DNA of 64,000 nt from an uncultured Mobiluncus sp. (GCF_902488535.1 NZ_CABTWO010000006.1:1-64000), one strand, 5' to 3'. Shown: positions 16,483 to 26,808, counted from the stretch's first letter. Made by a program: numbers and translations. The notes: generated from the sequence alone by a model not told the origin.

Positions 16483-19400
16483 ATGTATGTCAAGCTCGCT
16501 AGATTTTTAGCCCTCAGACCGAAGCGGGTTCTGGCATTTTGGATTTTGGTGGTTATCGCCACTGCGCTCAGCGCGATTACTGGCTTTGGAAACCCCCTGT
16601 GGAACCGTCTCATTTCTGACGTTCCCCAGGCGACCCCTTCGGAGTCTCACACCGGTCAAGTCATGGTGGAAAGTCACCTGACCGCGGCCTATTCCGTGAT
16701 GGCCTACGTTTCTGGGGTCGATTTGCACTCAGAGCTGGAACAGGCACCGAAGCTGGCCAGTCAGTTGGATGAGATGAAGGCTCAGGCCGAGGATCAGGGG
16801 GATAAAGCCAAAAAACTCGGTGATGAAGCGAAAGCGGCTGGAGATCCGGCGCAGGCTTTAGCTGATGAGGCGCGAGCCCTCGGGGCGAAAGCCACCGAGC
16901 TGGGGAATCGTGCCACCAGCCTGGGGAATCAAGCCAAAGCTCTGGGACACGAAGCGCAGGTCGCGGGGGCGAAAGCGCAGGATTTGAAGTCTCAGGCGGA
17001 GGCGGCTGGGGCGCGGGCTCAGGCGGCGGGGGCGAAGGCGCAGGATTTGAAGTCTCAGGCGGAGGCGGCTGGGGCGCGGGCTCAGGCGGCGGGGGCGAAA
17101 GCGCAGGATTTGAAGTCTCAGGCGGAGGCGGCCGGGGCAAAAGCCCAGCAGCTCGCCGCTAGTGGCGATATGGCGGGAGCCGGGGCGGCGAAAGGGCAAG
17201 CTGAACAGCTCGGCGCCCAAGCTCAACAGGCCGGTGCCGAAGCCCAGGAACAGGGCGCCCTCGCCCAACAGCTCGGGGCCCAAGCCCAGGCGGCAGGAAC
17301 CGAAGCCCAGACCGAGGCCGCTCGAGCCCAAGAAATCGGCGCCCAAGCCCAGGCAGCCGGGGATCAGGCTCTTGCCAGCGGAAACCGGGCTCAGAGTCTC
17401 GCGGCGCAAGCCCGCCGACTGGGCGACCAAGCCAAAGATAAGGGCGACAAGGCTCAGGACCTGGGCGATCAGGCGAAAGACAAGGGCGACATTGCCAAAG
17501 ACCTGGCTGACCGAGCCCAAGCGCTGGGTGATTCGGCAAAAGCGCTGGGCGACCAAGCCAAAGCGCTGTCCGAACCCGACTGGCCCGTCTCGAAAGTCCT
17601 GCACACCGAGCTGAAAAAGTTTGAAACGAAGCTGGAAGGGATGCCTCACGTAGATAAGGTGACTTATCCTTTCGTGGAATATAACGCCATGCTCGATCCC
17701 CAAGCGCGGGAACTGGTGGCGAAAGACGGCCATGGGTTTGTCATCGTGGCCACCATGGATTTGCGGGTGAACGGGAAAGCTCAAAAGACCCCGCCGAAAC
17801 AGTTCGAGCCTGACGTTAAGAACGTAGAGAAAGCCTTGAGCAGCTTGGAGTCAACGCTGCGGACAGCCCTGCCCAAAGATGCTGTGCAGCCCGATTTTCG
17901 GGTGCGGGTCACGGACATGGGTCTGGTAAACGAGGCCGGAATCCAAACCCTAAAGAACGACCTGGTGCGTTCCGAATCGATTGGGATACCGCTGTCCTTC
18001 CTGATTATGGCAGTCGTGTTCGGAGGATTTTTGGCCGCTTTGCTGCCGCTGTCGGGGGCTATGGTGGCGATTTCCACCGCCTTGGCCATCATGTTGGGGA
18101 TGACTTATCTGTTTGAACAGCAGTCTTTCGCTGTCAACGTGATTTCGGTGCTGGGGCTGGGGCTGTCCATCGACTACGGTTTGCTGATAGTGTCGCGTTA
18201 CCACGAGGAACTTGTGCGCTTACGTAGCCTGCCGGAAGACGAATGGAAACCGGACTTCTCCGGGGTGAAAAAACCCAAGACCCGCGAACGACTGGAAGCG
18301 TTGAACCCGCGCTATCTGCGGGCTTTGGAAATTACCCTGGCAACAGCAGGGCGAACCACGTTCTTTAGTGCCCTGACGGTGGCGATTGCGTCCTCCGGCA
18401 TGATTTTCTTCCGGCCGGAACTGTTGAAGTCCCTAGGTATCGCGGGTTCCTCCACCGTGCTGTTGGCGATGATTGCGGCGCTGACTTTGGTGTCTGCCCT
18501 CATGTTTATGGCCTCTGCCCGTCTGGAAAAGCCCTCCATCCTGACCAAGATTCCGCTCTTGCGTCGTTTCATGGGTAATGCCGAGCCGGCGCATGTGAAG
18601 CACCGGGTGCAGCAGAGCAAAGATCCGCAGGACACGCCGGAAGTTGACTCGGAAACAGAAAACACGTTCTTTTATCGGATTTCCATTGCGGTAACCCGCA
18701 AGCCCTGGCTGTCTTTCATTGTCTCGGCCGCGGTTTTGGTGGCGGCGTGCTTGCCGCTGGCGACCTTGAACCTGCGCAACTCGCTGTTCGATATGCTGCC
18801 GGTCCACAACGAACAACGGCTTCTATACGAAGATTTGTCCGTCCAAGTGCCACGCACCGGACTGCCTCCGGTGCGAATCGTCGCCGAGGACACCACGCCC
18901 GAAGAACTTGACGCCTGGACCGAAGCAAACCTCAGCGATATCAAAGGAATCGCCGAAGTCTTCGCCGCGTCCAAGCTGGGCGATACGTCAGACTCCGTAG
19001 CGATAGTGGATTTGGAGACGAAAGATATCGGTTCGCCCCAAGCCGAGAGAATCGTGAAGGAAATCCGGGATAAACCCCACGATTTCCAACGCTATGTCAT
19101 CGGCCAGGCGGCGAACCAAATCGACTTCATCTCATCGTTGGCTCAAGGTCTGCCTTGGGTGCTCAGCGTGCTGGTGATAATCACCATTATCCTGCTGTTC
19201 CTGATGACCGGCTCGATAGTGATACCGCTGCAAGCCCTGGTGATAAACACGTTGTCGCTGATGGCGACCTTGGGGATCTCCACCTTGATTTTTGTTGATG
19301 GTTTCGGGGTGGAGCTGTTGGGGGCCCAAAAGCTGCCGGGCTTGGAATCTTACGTGGTCGTTATGCTGATGTGTTTCGGCTTCGGGCTGTCGATGGATTA

Positions 19401-19737
19401 CGAGCTGTTCTTGCTTTCGCGGATGAAAGAAGTGTGGGACGAGACCGGGTCGGCCCGTCTATCGGTCATTCAAGGTTTGTCGCGGTCGGCTCGGATTGTT
19501 ACTTCCGCTGCAACCATTCTGGTCTTTGTGTTCCTCGCGTTCGTGACCGGACACATGATTGTGTTGAAGCAGGTCGGGTTTATCTTGGCGTTGGCGGTCG
19601 CCTTTGACGCCACGATTGTCCGGATGGTGCTGGTGCCCTCCGTGATGGCTCTATTTGGGCGGGTGAACTGGTGGGCGCCGCGCCCGCTGCGCCGCTTGCA
19701 TAACCGTTTCTCGGAAAGTTTCGCTCATCACGGGTGA
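16483..19737 (+). CDS. MMPL/RND-type transporter with long heptad-repeat insertion
   Basis: Membrane transporter of 1084 residues from the MMPL family, whose actinobacterial members export lipids and other envelope molecules using proton motive force. After one N-terminal helix, the first extracellular domain contains an extraordinary insertion, residues about 88-362. It consists almost entirely of seven-residue units such as ALGDQAK, DLKSQAE and AAGAKAQ. The two MMPL helix bundles follow, each with the proton-relay motif (GLSIDYGLL and GLSMDYELF). The cytoplasmic stretch between helices contains KKPKTRERLEALNPRYLRA. The start is ATG 16483, with TACATT 6 nt upstream and no ribosome site. The lipid substrate is unknown. 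Confidence 0.87.
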   Translation: MYVKLARFLALRPKRVLAFWILVVIATALSAITGFGNPLWNRLISDVPQATPSESHTGQVMVESHLTAAYSVMAYVSGVDLHSELEQAPKLASQLDEMKAQAEDQGDKAKKLGDEAKAAGDPAQALADEARALGAKATELGNRATSLGNQAKALGHEAQVAGAKAQDLKSQAEAAGARAQAAGAKAQDLKSQAEAAGARAQAAGAKAQDLKSQAEAAGAKAQQLAASGDMAGAGAAKGQAEQLGAQAQQAGAEAQEQGALAQQLGAQAQAAGTEAQTEAARAQEIGAQAQAAGDQALASGNRAQSLAAQARRLGDQAKDKGDKAQDLGDQAKDKGDIAKDLADRAQALGDSAKALGDQAKALSEPDWPVSKVLHTELKKFETKLEGMPHVDKVTYPFVEYNAMLDPQARELVAKDGHGFVIVATMDLRVNGKAQKTPPKQFEPDVKNVEKALSSLESTLRTALPKDAVQPDFRVRVTDMGLVNEAGIQTLKNDLVRSESIGIPLSFLIMAVVFGGFLAALLPLSGAMVAISTALAIMLGMTYLFEQQSFAVNVISVLGLGLSIDYGLLIVSRYHEELVRLRSLPEDEWKPDFSGVKKPKTRERLEALNPRYLRALEITLATAGRTTFFSALTVAIASSGMIFFRPELLKSLGIAGSSTVLLAMIAALTLVSALMFMASARLEKPSILTKIPLLRRFMGNAEPAHVKHRVQQSKDPQDTPEVDSETENTFFYRISIAVTRKPWLSFIVSAAVLVAACLPLATLNLRNSLFDMLPVHNEQRLLYEDLSVQVPRTGLPPVRIVAEDTTPEELDAWTEANLSDIKGIAEVFAASKLGDTSDSVAIVDLETKDIGSPQAERIVKEIRDKPHDFQRYVIGQAANQIDFISSLAQGLPWVLSVLVIITIILLFLMTGSIVIPLQALVINTLSLMATLGISTLIFVDGFGVELLGAQKLPGLESYVVVMLMCFGFGLSMDYELFLLSRMKEVWDETGSARLSVIQGLSRSARIVTSAATILVFVFLAFVTGHMIVLKQVGFILALAVAFDATIVRMVLVPSVMALFGRVNWWAPRPLRRLHNRFSESFAHHG
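16963..17140 (+). repeat. 63-bp tandem repeat inside the MMPL gene
   Basis: Nearly three copies of a 63-bp unit, each encoding three heptads, with the marker GATTTGAAGTCTCAGGCGG recurring at 16981, 17044 and 17107. The copies are almost identical, so this part has expanded or been homogenised recently and may vary in length between strains. All copies stay in frame. Confidence 0.85.
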
Positions 19738-19869
19738 GGGACGCGGCGGTAATTCCAGGTAAATTTAAGGCAAAATCTTCCTCTTTGCTTTGGTTATTGC
19801 GCGTGTGCACGCGGGCTTCGAAGTGATATGGTTTTTCTGTAAAATCGTGTGATTTTGAAAGGAAAAACC

Positions 19870-20601
19870 GTGAGCCTGCCTCCACCCCCCGAAAATGATT
19901 CTCTGCCGCCCGCTCCCGTAAACCCAGTGGTTTACCCTAGTGCACAGCCTGCGATGCCGCCTACCCAGCCCGCGGTTCCTCCCGCGCAGCCGCAACCTCC
20001 CGTGCAGCCCGCCGCTCAGCCTAGCCAGCCGGAACAGCCCGGTTTTGCCCCGGCTCAACCCCCCGCTCCGGCGCAGCCTAGCCAACCGATGCAACCCGGC
20101 TTCACCCCCCTTCAGGCCGGAACACCCACCGGGGCAATACCTGCACAGACACCGGCACCTCAGCCCTACCAACAGATGCCAGGGGCTCAGCCCTACCCTC
20201 CCCAAGGGGCACCGACCGGAAACGCTGGGCCTTATGCCCAATATCAGCAGCCCGGTCCCGCGGTAAAACGCAGTAATCCGTTCGAGGGCCTTTTTGATCT
20301 GAGATTCAACAAATTCATCACCATTCCTTTGTTGGGAATCGTCTATGCCGTTGGCTTATTAGTCGCTGGTCTCACCGCGTTGTTTGTTTGGGGGAGCCTC
20401 GCAAGCGCGTTGGTCGGCATGGGTACACCAGGTGTTTTTGCGTTCTTGGTGGGAATTCCGGTAGCTCTGGTGCTGTTCCTCAATGTACTTCTGTGGCGCG
20501 TCACGCTAGAGAGCATTGTCGCGCTGATTCGCGTGGCTGAAAACAGCACCAAGATTTTGGAAGCTACTGAAAAAATCGAAGCTGCCCACGAAAAGGGATA
20601 A
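19870..20601 (+). CDS. DUF4282 membrane protein with Pro/Gln-rich N-terminus
   Basis: Protein of 243 residues. The first 135 are low-complexity Pro/Gln/Ala sequence (units such as QPAQPSQPEQPG). The C-terminal part is a DUF4282 domain: the entry motif GLFDLRFNKFITI, two membrane helices, then the conserved RVTLESIVALIRVAENSTKIL. The function of DUF4282 is unknown. GTG 19870 is chosen because AAAGGA lies 6 nt upstream; an earlier in-frame GTG at 19849 has no ribosome site. The low-complexity tail resembles that of the LppM-like protein at 627-1823, though at the opposite end. Confidence 0.78.
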   Translation: MSLPPPPENDSLPPAPVNPVVYPSAQPAMPPTQPAVPPAQPQPPVQPAAQPSQPEQPGFAPAQPPAPAQPSQPMQPGFTPLQAGTPTGAIPAQTPAPQPYQQMPGAQPYPPQGAPTGNAGPYAQYQQPGPAVKRSNPFEGLFDLRFNKFITIPLLGIVYAVGLLVAGLTALFVWGSLASALVGMGTPGVFAFLVGIPVALVLFLNVLLWRVTLESIVALIRVAENSTKILEATEKIEAAHEKG

Positions 20602-20693
20602 GCCTCGGTTACTGATAGGATAAACCCGTCACGGGGACCATCCCGCCCCGGCCCGTTCGAGGGCCGGAAACTGTTGACATTCAGGAGTTATAC

Positions 20694-22226
20694 GTGCGTA
20701 TAGGAATACCGAAAGAGCCCACTGAAGGGCAAAAACTGGTATCCGCCACACCTGACACCGTAGGCAAACTGATTAAGTTGGGCTATGAGGTAATCGTCGA
20801 AGCCGGAGCAGGCTCCGATGCATCGTACCCTGACCAGCTTTATCGCGATGCCGGTGCCGAAGTGGTGGGACCGCAGGAAGTTTGGCAGGCAGACATTGTC
20901 ACGACTTTGGACACCCCGCCGGAAGACAAAATTGACCAGCTGCGTGAAGATACCGTGCTGATTTCACGCCTCGGGGTGCGCATCCACCCCGAAATCGCCG
21001 AAGTGTTCGCTAAACGCAACGTGACCGCGATTTCGATGGACGCCGTACCCAGGATTACCCGCGCTCAGGCGATGGACGTGCTGTCCTCAATGGCAAACAT
21101 CGCTGGTTACCGCGCGGTTATCGAAGCTGCCAACGCTTTCGGGCGCTTGTTCACCGGTCAAGTTACCGCCGCCGGCAAGATGCCTCCGGCTAAGGTTTAC
21201 GTTATCGGCGCTGGTGTCGCCGGTTTGGCGGCGATTGGTACCGCAAACTCGATGGGTGCTATCGTCCAGGCCACCGACGTGCGTGCCGCCGCTGCCGAAC
21301 AGGTGGAGTCTATGGGAGCCGAGTTCGTGGAGATCCCGGCGCCAGCCCAGGAATCCTCCGACGGCTACGCCAAGGAAATGAACGAGGATCAGGCCAAAGC
21401 GGCCCTGAAACTTTATACCGAGCAGGCGGCCGCTTCTGACATCGTCATTACTACCGCCCAGATTCCGGGTCGTCCCGCCCCGTTGCTGCTCACTGCAGAA
21501 GCGGTGGGGGGCATGAAGCCCGGTTCTGTCATCGTGGACATGGCTGGCGGCAACTGCGAACTGACCAAGGCCGGGGAAGTCATCGTCACCGACAACGGCG
21601 TGACCATCATCGGTTTCACTGACCTCGCCAACCGCCTGCCCGGCCAGGCCTCCCAGCTCTACGGGCAAAACATTGTGAACCTTATGAAACTCATGACCCC
21701 GGAAAAGGACGGCACCATCGTCTTTAACCTGGAGGACGAGGTCGTGCGGGCCATCACGATTGCCCACGAAAAGGACGTACTGTGGCCCCCGCCGCCCATT
21801 TCTGTCTCGGCGGCCCCGGCCAAGCCCGCCCCCGGCGCGTCGGCGCCCGCAGCGCCGGAGCCGGAAAAGCCAAAGTCCCACGCCATGCGGAACTTCTGGA
21901 TTTTCGTGGCCGCCGTGCTGGGCATTGCCTTGGTCGCGGTGACACCGTTCTCGATGCTGCCCTACTACATCATTTTGGCGTTGGCGATTGTGGCCGGGTT
22001 CTACGTCATTACCAACGTGACGCACTCGTTGCACACCCCGCTGATGAGTGAAACGAACGCGATTTCGGGCATCATCTTGGTCGGCGCGATTCTGTCGCTG
22101 GCCCAATCGACCTCGTGGATTGTGACGGGTCTGGCGGGCCTGGCCATCCTCATCGCTTCCATCAACATTTTCGGCGGTTTCTTTGTGACCCACCGAATGC
22201 TCAAGATGTTCCAGAAGGAGGACTAA
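20694..22226 (+). CDS. pntA: NAD(P) transhydrogenase subunit alpha
   Basis: Alpha subunit (510 residues) of the proton-translocating transhydrogenase, which uses the proton gradient to transfer hydride from NADH to NADP+. Domain I (about 1-370) opens with [19 protein letters not shown] and contains the NAD-binding [15 protein letters not shown]. An Ala/Pro linker leads to four membrane helices (about 400-505), so both parts are fused as in E. coli; many actinobacteria split them. GTG 20694 has AGGAG upstream. pntB begins 3 nt after the stop, so the two are translated from one mRNA. Confidence 0.95.
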   Translation: MRIGIPKEPTEGQKLVSATPDTVGKLIKLGYEVIVEAGAGSDASYPDQLYRDAGAEVVGPQEVWQADIVTTLDTPPEDKIDQLREDTVLISRLGVRIHPEIAEVFAKRNVTAISMDAVPRITRAQAMDVLSSMANIAGYRAVIEAANAFGRLFTGQVTAAGKMPPAKVYVIGAGVAGLAAIGTANSMGAIVQATDVRAAAAEQVESMGAEFVEIPAPAQESSDGYAKEMNEDQAKAALKLYTEQAAASDIVITTAQIPGRPAPLLLTAEAVGGMKPGSVIVDMAGGNCELTKAGEVIVTDNGVTIIGFTDLANRLPGQASQLYGQNIVNLMKLMTPEKDGTIVFNLEDEVVRAITIAHEKDVLWPPPPISVSAAPAKPAPGASAPAAPEPEKPKSHAMRNFWIFVAAVLGIALVAVTPFSMLPYYIILALAIVAGFYVITNVTHSLHTPLMSETNAISGIILVGAILSLAQSTSWIVTGLAGLAILIASINIFGGFFVTHRMLKMFQKED

Positions 22227-22229
22227 GCC

Positions 22230-23759
22230 ATGTTGCACACACTTGTGAATTTTGCCGCTAACGCGACTGACCACGCCGACATGACCACCCTCGCCTACTG
22301 GAGCGATCACGTCGAATACTTCGCTTACCTCATTGCTGCCCTGCTGTTCATCATGGCCTTGGCGGGTCTGTCTAACCAGACCACTGCCCTGCGCGGCAAC
22401 AAGTTCGGTATCGCCGGCATGAGCATCGCGCTCGTGTCGATTATCTTTGTCGCCCTGACGGCCACCCCCCCGGCAAACGCCGTGACCCACGTCGGTCAAA
22501 CCGCCTCTATCCTGGCAGGATGTATGCTGCTGGGGGCGATTATCGGCTTGTGGAAAGCCAAGAACGTGAAGATGACGGGAATGCCCGAACTCATCGCCCT
22601 GCTGCACTCGTTTGTGGGTCTGGCGGCGGTGCTGGTCGGGTTCAACACCTTCATGGAACTTTCGGCCACCGACAACGCGGAAACCGTGCGCGACATGGGT
22701 TTCCACCTCGGCGAAGTCGGGATTGGCATCTTTATCGGCGCGGTGACCTTCACCGGATCCATCATTGCCTACCTGAAGCTGTCGGCAAAGATTAAAGGTA
22801 AGCCGTTGATGCTGCCGGCGCGTAACTTCCTCAATATCCTGATGATTTTGGCGGTTATCGCCATGATTGTGTGGATGATTGTGGCCAAGCGCACTGATCC
22901 GGCCGGTGCCGATGCCGCCCTGCTCCAGCAGCAGTGGATTGCTTTGGGCGTTCTGACCGCGATTTCCCTGGTGCTCGGTTTGCACCTGGTGGCCGCTATT
23001 GGCGGCGGAGATATGCCGGTGGTCGTGTCCATGCTGAACTCGTACTCCGGCTGGGCGGCGGCGGCGGCGGGCTTTATGCTGTCCAACCCGCTGTTGATCA
23101 TCGTCGGCGCCCTGGTCGGTTCTTCCGGTGCGTTCCTGTCCTACATCATGTGTAAAGGCATGGGCCGCTCGTTTATCTCCGTTATCCTCGGCGGTTTCGG
23201 CGAGGGTGCGGGCCCGAAGCAGGAAGCCAAGGATTACGGCGAACACACCGAAATCAAGGCTCCCGAAGCCGCAGAGATTTTGAAGGGCGCCAAGTCCGTC
23301 ATCATCACTCCCGGCTACGGCATGGCTACCGCCGGCGCGCAGTTTGCGGTCGCGGACTTGACCAAGAAGCTGCGTGAAGCGGGCGTCGAGGTTCGCTTCG
23401 GGATTCACCCGGTGGCGGGCCGTCTGCCCGGTCACATGAACGTGCTGTTGGCTGAGGCCAAAGTGCCTTATGACATCGTGCTGGAGATGGACGAGATTAA
23501 CGACGACTTCCCGGACACGGACGTGGTCCTGGTCATAGGCGCGAACGACACCGTGAACCCCGACGCCTACGAGCCGGGCTCCCCAATTGCGGGGATGCCG
23601 GTGCTCCACGTCTGGGAGGCGGGGCGCGTGATTATCTTCAAGCGTTCGATGGCGACCGGCTACGCCGGGGTGCAAAACCCGCTGTTCTTTAACGAGAACT
23701 CGGACATGCTCTTCGGTGACGCCAAGGCCTCCGTGGAGGAAATCATCAAGAACCTGTGA
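22230..23759 (+). CDS. pntB: NAD(P) transhydrogenase subunit beta
   Basis: Beta subunit (509 residues). The N-terminal half has eight or nine membrane helices forming the proton channel with PntA. The C-terminal domain III binds NADP(H): the motif [16 protein letters not shown] is followed by [21 protein letters not shown] and [10 protein letters not shown]. The start has a strong AAGGAGG. It is the last gene of the pntAB operon and is followed by a near-perfect terminator. Confidence 0.95.
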   Translation: MLHTLVNFAANATDHADMTTLAYWSDHVEYFAYLIAALLFIMALAGLSNQTTALRGNKFGIAGMSIALVSIIFVALTATPPANAVTHVGQTASILAGCMLLGAIIGLWKAKNVKMTGMPELIALLHSFVGLAAVLVGFNTFMELSATDNAETVRDMGFHLGEVGIGIFIGAVTFTGSIIAYLKLSAKIKGKPLMLPARNFLNILMILAVIAMIVWMIVAKRTDPAGADAALLQQQWIALGVLTAISLVLGLHLVAAIGGGDMPVVVSMLNSYSGWAAAAAGFMLSNPLLIIVGALVGSSGAFLSYIMCKGMGRSFISVILGGFGEGAGPKQEAKDYGEHTEIKAPEAAEILKGAKSVIITPGYGMATAGAQFAVADLTKKLREAGVEVRFGIHPVAGRLPGHMNVLLAEAKVPYDIVLEMDEINDDFPDTDVVLVIGANDTVNPDAYEPGSPIAGMPVLHVWEAGRVIIFKRSMATGYAGVQNPLFFNENSDMLFGDAKASVEEIIKNL

Positions 23760-23770
23760 GGTTTTGACCC

Positions 23771-23814
23771 TAGTTTTGGCGGAGGAATCACATTCCTCCG
23801 CCAAAACTATTTTT
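23771..23814 (+). terminator. Rho-independent terminator of pntAB
   Basis: A perfect 18-bp inverted repeat, TAGTTTTGGCGGAGGAAT (23771-23788) and its complement (23792-23809), with a 3-nt loop CAC and a run of five T. Because the arms begin and end in A/T runs, it can act in both directions. Confidence 0.85.
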
Positions 23815-23886
23815 AGGCCCGCACTTTTGGCGAGGCGCGATACCTTGCCGGGGCGCACCGCGCTGCGACGACCGCAGGCGGGTTCG

Positions 23887-24525
23887 CTAGCCGAAAATAA
23901 CCGGCCAGGTCGGCATACACCAGGTCACTTGGTCTAGGGCCTTATCGAGCTGGGTGCGGCTTTCAACGTACTTCGGGTTCTGTGCCGGGGGTGTGCCCTC
24001 TTCCAGGAGACGTTGCGCGGCCTCCAGGTCCGTGTACTCCGGGATTTCGCCGGATATCAACTGTGGTTCTATCTTTACAATCCGGTGCAGATTATCCAAC
24101 GCCTCTTTCGCGGCTTTATCAGTTCCGGCAGCTGTGGCAAATTCTTCATAGTGCTTGGGAAGAATCTGCAAGAACTGCGCCCATTCGGGAGCTGCGTTGA
24201 CAGTTCCCGAATTCGGGTCGGTCTGTTGGGATTGAATCTGAGCTACTCGTTGCGTAAACGTTTTTCCTTGGGGGGTCTGCTCCAGGAGGTCGCTCAACAC
24301 CGCATCCATGGCTGCGCAGCCTTGAGAGCCGGCCTTCACCGGTGGCAGCTTGGTGTTGGGCCCGGCCGAAGATTTCACTGTCGGACCAGCCGGGCTCGGC
24401 TCGCCGTCCCCGGCGGAACGTGACCGCCACAGCCACCCTCCTGCCACTAGTGCCAAAGCCAGTATGGCAACGATTAGAATCACGAAACCGCTCGTGCGGT
24501 TAACCCGAAATGACACTGAACCCAC
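23887..24525 (-). CDS. Membrane-anchored hypothetical protein
   Basis: Protein of 212 residues with one N-terminal membrane helix (VILIVAILALALVAGGWLW) and an extracytoplasmic domain. The domain is mostly helical, with a Cys in GSQGCAAMDAVL near its start and another at DQVTWCMPTWPV near the end, perhaps a disulfide. I do not recognise the family. GTG 24525 or GTG 24516 could be the start; an AGGTGGG run overlaps the first and precedes the second. It follows the CWB2-NlpC/P60 gene by 36 bp on the same strand and is probably co-transcribed, which hints at an envelope role. Confidence 0.65.
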   Translation of the reverse strand: MGSVSFRVNRTSGFVILIVAILALALVAGGWLWRSRSAGDGEPSPAGPTVKSSAGPNTKLPPVKAGSQGCAAMDAVLSDLLEQTPQGKTFTQRVAQIQSQQTDPNSGTVNAAPEWAQFLQILPKHYEEFATAAGTDKAAKEALDNLHRIVKIEPQLISGEIPEYTDLEAAQRLLEEGTPPAQNPKYVESRTQLDKALDQVTWCMPTWPVIFG

Positions 24526-24561
24526 CTGCCTTGCCTAAGGTTTATCCTGCGGAGCGCCCGA

Positions 24562-26526
24562 CTAAGTAGCCAGAGGGCGAACCACATAAGGAGCGATACT
24601 GCGCCAGTTATAGAGGGCTCGTTGTCTGGCGTAGCCATAGTTGGACTCAATAATTTGGTTTGATCCCAGATATATCGCGACGTGATAGATACCGCCGCGT
24701 CCCTGCCAAAATACCAGGTCACCAGGACTTCTGTAGGCGAATGGAAGTTTCTGTAAACCGGGGTGTGCGTAAAGTTGTTTGGAACTGCGATAGGTGGGCG
24801 CCGCGTGGGCGATGACATTGATCGGCTGCGGGTCAATGCCAGCAGCATAGAGGGCTTGCAAAGCCAACCCTGAACAATCGTATCCATCTCCGTAACTGCC
24901 GGCTCCACCCCACGTGTAGGGGCTGCCAACCTGACTGCGGGCAAAGGAAAGCATGGCGTTCACTCGCTGGTCACGGTTTGCTGTTAGCGGCAGCGGTTGC
25001 ATCTGGAAATTATCCATATCCCAAGGGCGTGTGGTCAGCCTGACCCAGGTTCCATAGTCCACCACGCCCGAGGCGGGCAACCCGATGCGACGTTGAAAGC
25101 GCATGACGGCATTCCTGGTTCTGCCATCAAAAGTCATACTGGCAGTCAGTGGAACCCCAACCCCTAGACGAGCGCGAACTTCACGCACCTTGGTGCCGTT
25201 CCATCCCGCTTGAGGTACCACGGTACCTGGCGGGGGAGTAATCCGCTCCACGGCCTGCAGGAAGGAGCCAGGAGCGACCCATCCCCGCACGATGGGTCGT
25301 GTCTGCGGGCAGGGCTTGGCAGGGTTTTGCGCATATTCATTGGCTGCGTTGAGAATGTCGGTGCTAACAGCGCCGTCGCCCCCCAGCGCAATGACTTTGT
25401 TGATGGCGCTGGTGCGGATATGTTCGCACACGGCGTAAGGCAACCAATCCCGTTCGGTAAACAGCAAGCTGCCATCATCGAGACGGCCTCCCGCGGCCAC
25501 GCTGTCGGCCAAAACGAAACCATTGGTCAGGTAGGCAATATGTACATCAGGGCGGTTGTTCATAACCTGTTTGGAAACTTCCACCGCGGTCGCGAAACGA
25601 TTCGGACCCGCTAGATACTTGGTGGGTTTGTAGGTTCCCAACTGGTTGTAGCCGAGTTGGACGATTTCCTTGGCGCCCAAACTCGAGATGACATCCATGG
25701 TGGCGTCAGAGAGCCCATATTCGCGCGAACCGAACAGAATCGGGCCGTTACGCATAGACGCACCGGCAAGGGAATCTGGCCCAATAACGCCTTGTGCACC
25801 AGTGCCATCAGTAACGTAGACTATGTCCGAACCGTAAGGGAAGGCGTATTTGGCAATCTCGTTAGCAGTCTCAAAACGGTCAGCTCCCGCTATCCGTCCC
25901 AGCTCGGTCGTCTCGGAGACTTTGGCCTGTTCCAGGACCTCCTGCGGAATCGCCCCCGTGCCTCCCAGCGCGACAACTTTCTCGGGCTTGATTTCATTTA
26001 AATAGGCTTTGACGGCCTCGTGTAAGTTTTGGCTGGCAGTGAGAACGACGGGACCATCCTGAAGCGAACCGGCCGCCATCGCGTCGGCGAGTTTCCACCC
26101 TTCTGCCAGATAGACAGTCTTTGGGGGAGTGGGGAAAGCCTGCCGGGCGATGGTGATGGCAGTCTCGAACCTGCTAGGCCCCGCCAACCTGGACACATCT
26201 GGGCGGGCCGCGGGAGCCGTGCCAGCAAGGGTGGGAACCAAACTCAGTCCATTGACGGGAACTGAGCTGTCGGGTGAGGCCGGGGAATCTGGGCTGGAAG
26301 CACCCGTAATATCGGGAGTGTTACTCTGCGGGGTTGGTGAACTGTCGGTTAGCGGGTCGGGGCTGACTGGCTCCTCAGTGATGGGCGTTTCCTGCGGGGC
26401 TGGGGACGGGTCAGTAGTGTCTTCGTCTGCGTAAGCGGGCGCTGTGGCAGCTATCAAACTGGCAGCAACGGCGAAGCAGGTTAATGTGCTAGCTAAAGCA
26501 CGCGGTGAGTGTGTGCCGCGAAACAA
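24562..26526 (-). CDS. CWB2 - peptidoglycan-binding - NlpC/P60 cell-wall hydrolase
   Basis: Exported protein of 654 residues. In order: signal peptide ending near APAYA; a Ser/Pro/Thr-rich linker; three CWB2 repeats (starting RLAGPSRFET, RIAGADRFET, YLAGPNRFAT); a PG_binding_1 domain (VREVRARLGV to GVVDYGTW); and a C-terminal NlpC/P60 peptidase. The catalytic Cys (about 551) is in GYDCSGLAL and the His (about 615) in GGIYHVAIYLG. Such enzymes cut peptide stems of peptidoglycan. The start is TTG, supported by AGGTG 7 nt upstream. The 5' region does not match the c-di-AMP riboswitch that controls some actinobacterial NlpC/P60 genes. Confidence 0.88.
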   Translation of the reverse strand: MFRGTHSPRALASTLTCFAVAASLIAATAPAYADEDTTDPSPAPQETPITEEPVSPDPLTDSSPTPQSNTPDITGASSPDSPASPDSSVPVNGLSLVPTLAGTAPAARPDVSRLAGPSRFETAITIARQAFPTPPKTVYLAEGWKLADAMAAGSLQDGPVVLTASQNLHEAVKAYLNEIKPEKVVALGGTGAIPQEVLEQAKVSETTELGRIAGADRFETANEIAKYAFPYGSDIVYVTDGTGAQGVIGPDSLAGASMRNGPILFGSREYGLSDATMDVISSLGAKEIVQLGYNQLGTYKPTKYLAGPNRFATAVEVSKQVMNNRPDVHIAYLTNGFVLADSVAAGGRLDDGSLLFTERDWLPYAVCEHIRTSAINKVIALGGDGAVSTDILNAANEYAQNPAKPCPQTRPIVRGWVAPGSFLQAVERITPPPGTVVPQAGWNGTKVREVRARLGVGVPLTASMTFDGRTRNAVMRFQRRIGLPASGVVDYGTWVRLTTRPWDMDNFQMQPLPLTANRDQRVNAMLSFARSQVGSPYTWGGAGSYGDGYDCSGLALQALYAAGIDPQPINVIAHAAPTYRSSKQLYAHPGLQKLPFAYRSPGDLVFWQGRGGIYHVAIYLGSNQIIESNYGYARQRALYNWRSIAPYVVRPLAT

Positions 26527-26768
26527 AGTAAATCACCTGTCTAATCCAACCAATGAAAATCCGCATTCTTACAGGACAAATTGTATCTGCATCAGCATCA
26601 ATAGTTCTGGAAATGTAATAGCAAATCGAATGATTGAGTTGCATCAACAGTGGAAACCGGAGCGCGGAAGGTGCGGACTGGCTCTAACTTTTATTACAGC
26701 CGCGGCTGGGGCAGTATCTGGCTGTCCCGAAATTGGGAGAGGCGGGCCCAATCCGGAGCTGATGGTGT
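26527..26768. other. AT-richer upstream region of the CWB2-NlpC/P60 gene
   Basis: About 240 bp between the sodA terminator and the TTG start of the hydrolase gene, noticeably richer in A/T than its neighbours. It should contain the hydrolase promoter and a leader of unknown length. I find no convincing -35/-10 pair, no riboswitch I recognise and no small gene. Confidence 0.4.
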
Positions 26769-26808
26769 AAAAAACGCGGCGGCGACGACGCCTTGCGTCG
26801 CCACCGCG
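26769..26808 (-). terminator. Rho-independent terminator of sodA
   Basis: Read on the minus strand: CGCGGTGGCGACG, an 8-nt loop, CGTCGCCGCCGCG, then six T. The 13-bp stem has one T-G pair. It lies 22 nt past the sodA stop codon. Confidence 0.85.

Noticed and set aside
16774..17572. Repeat array of MMPL as a non-coding satellite or assembly artefact
   Set aside because: The frame stays open throughout, every repeat keeps the heptad pattern, and codons vary between most units, so it is genuine coding sequence.
20673..20693. TTGACA as the -35 box of pntA
   Set aside because: It lies only about 20 nt before the start codon and overlaps the ribosome-binding region, leaving no room for a -10 box and leader.
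21087..23858. A 923-codon open frame on the minus strand across pntA-pntB
   Set aside because: It is antisense to two well-conserved genes, is extremely His/Gln/Arg-rich and shows no domain. Such frames arise from the codon bias of the real genes.
26527..26768. c-di-AMP (ydaO-type) riboswitch before the NlpC/P60 gene
   Set aside because: This riboswitch often precedes actinobacterial NlpC/P60 genes, but I cannot find its conserved GGGGAACC-type core here on the gene's strand.
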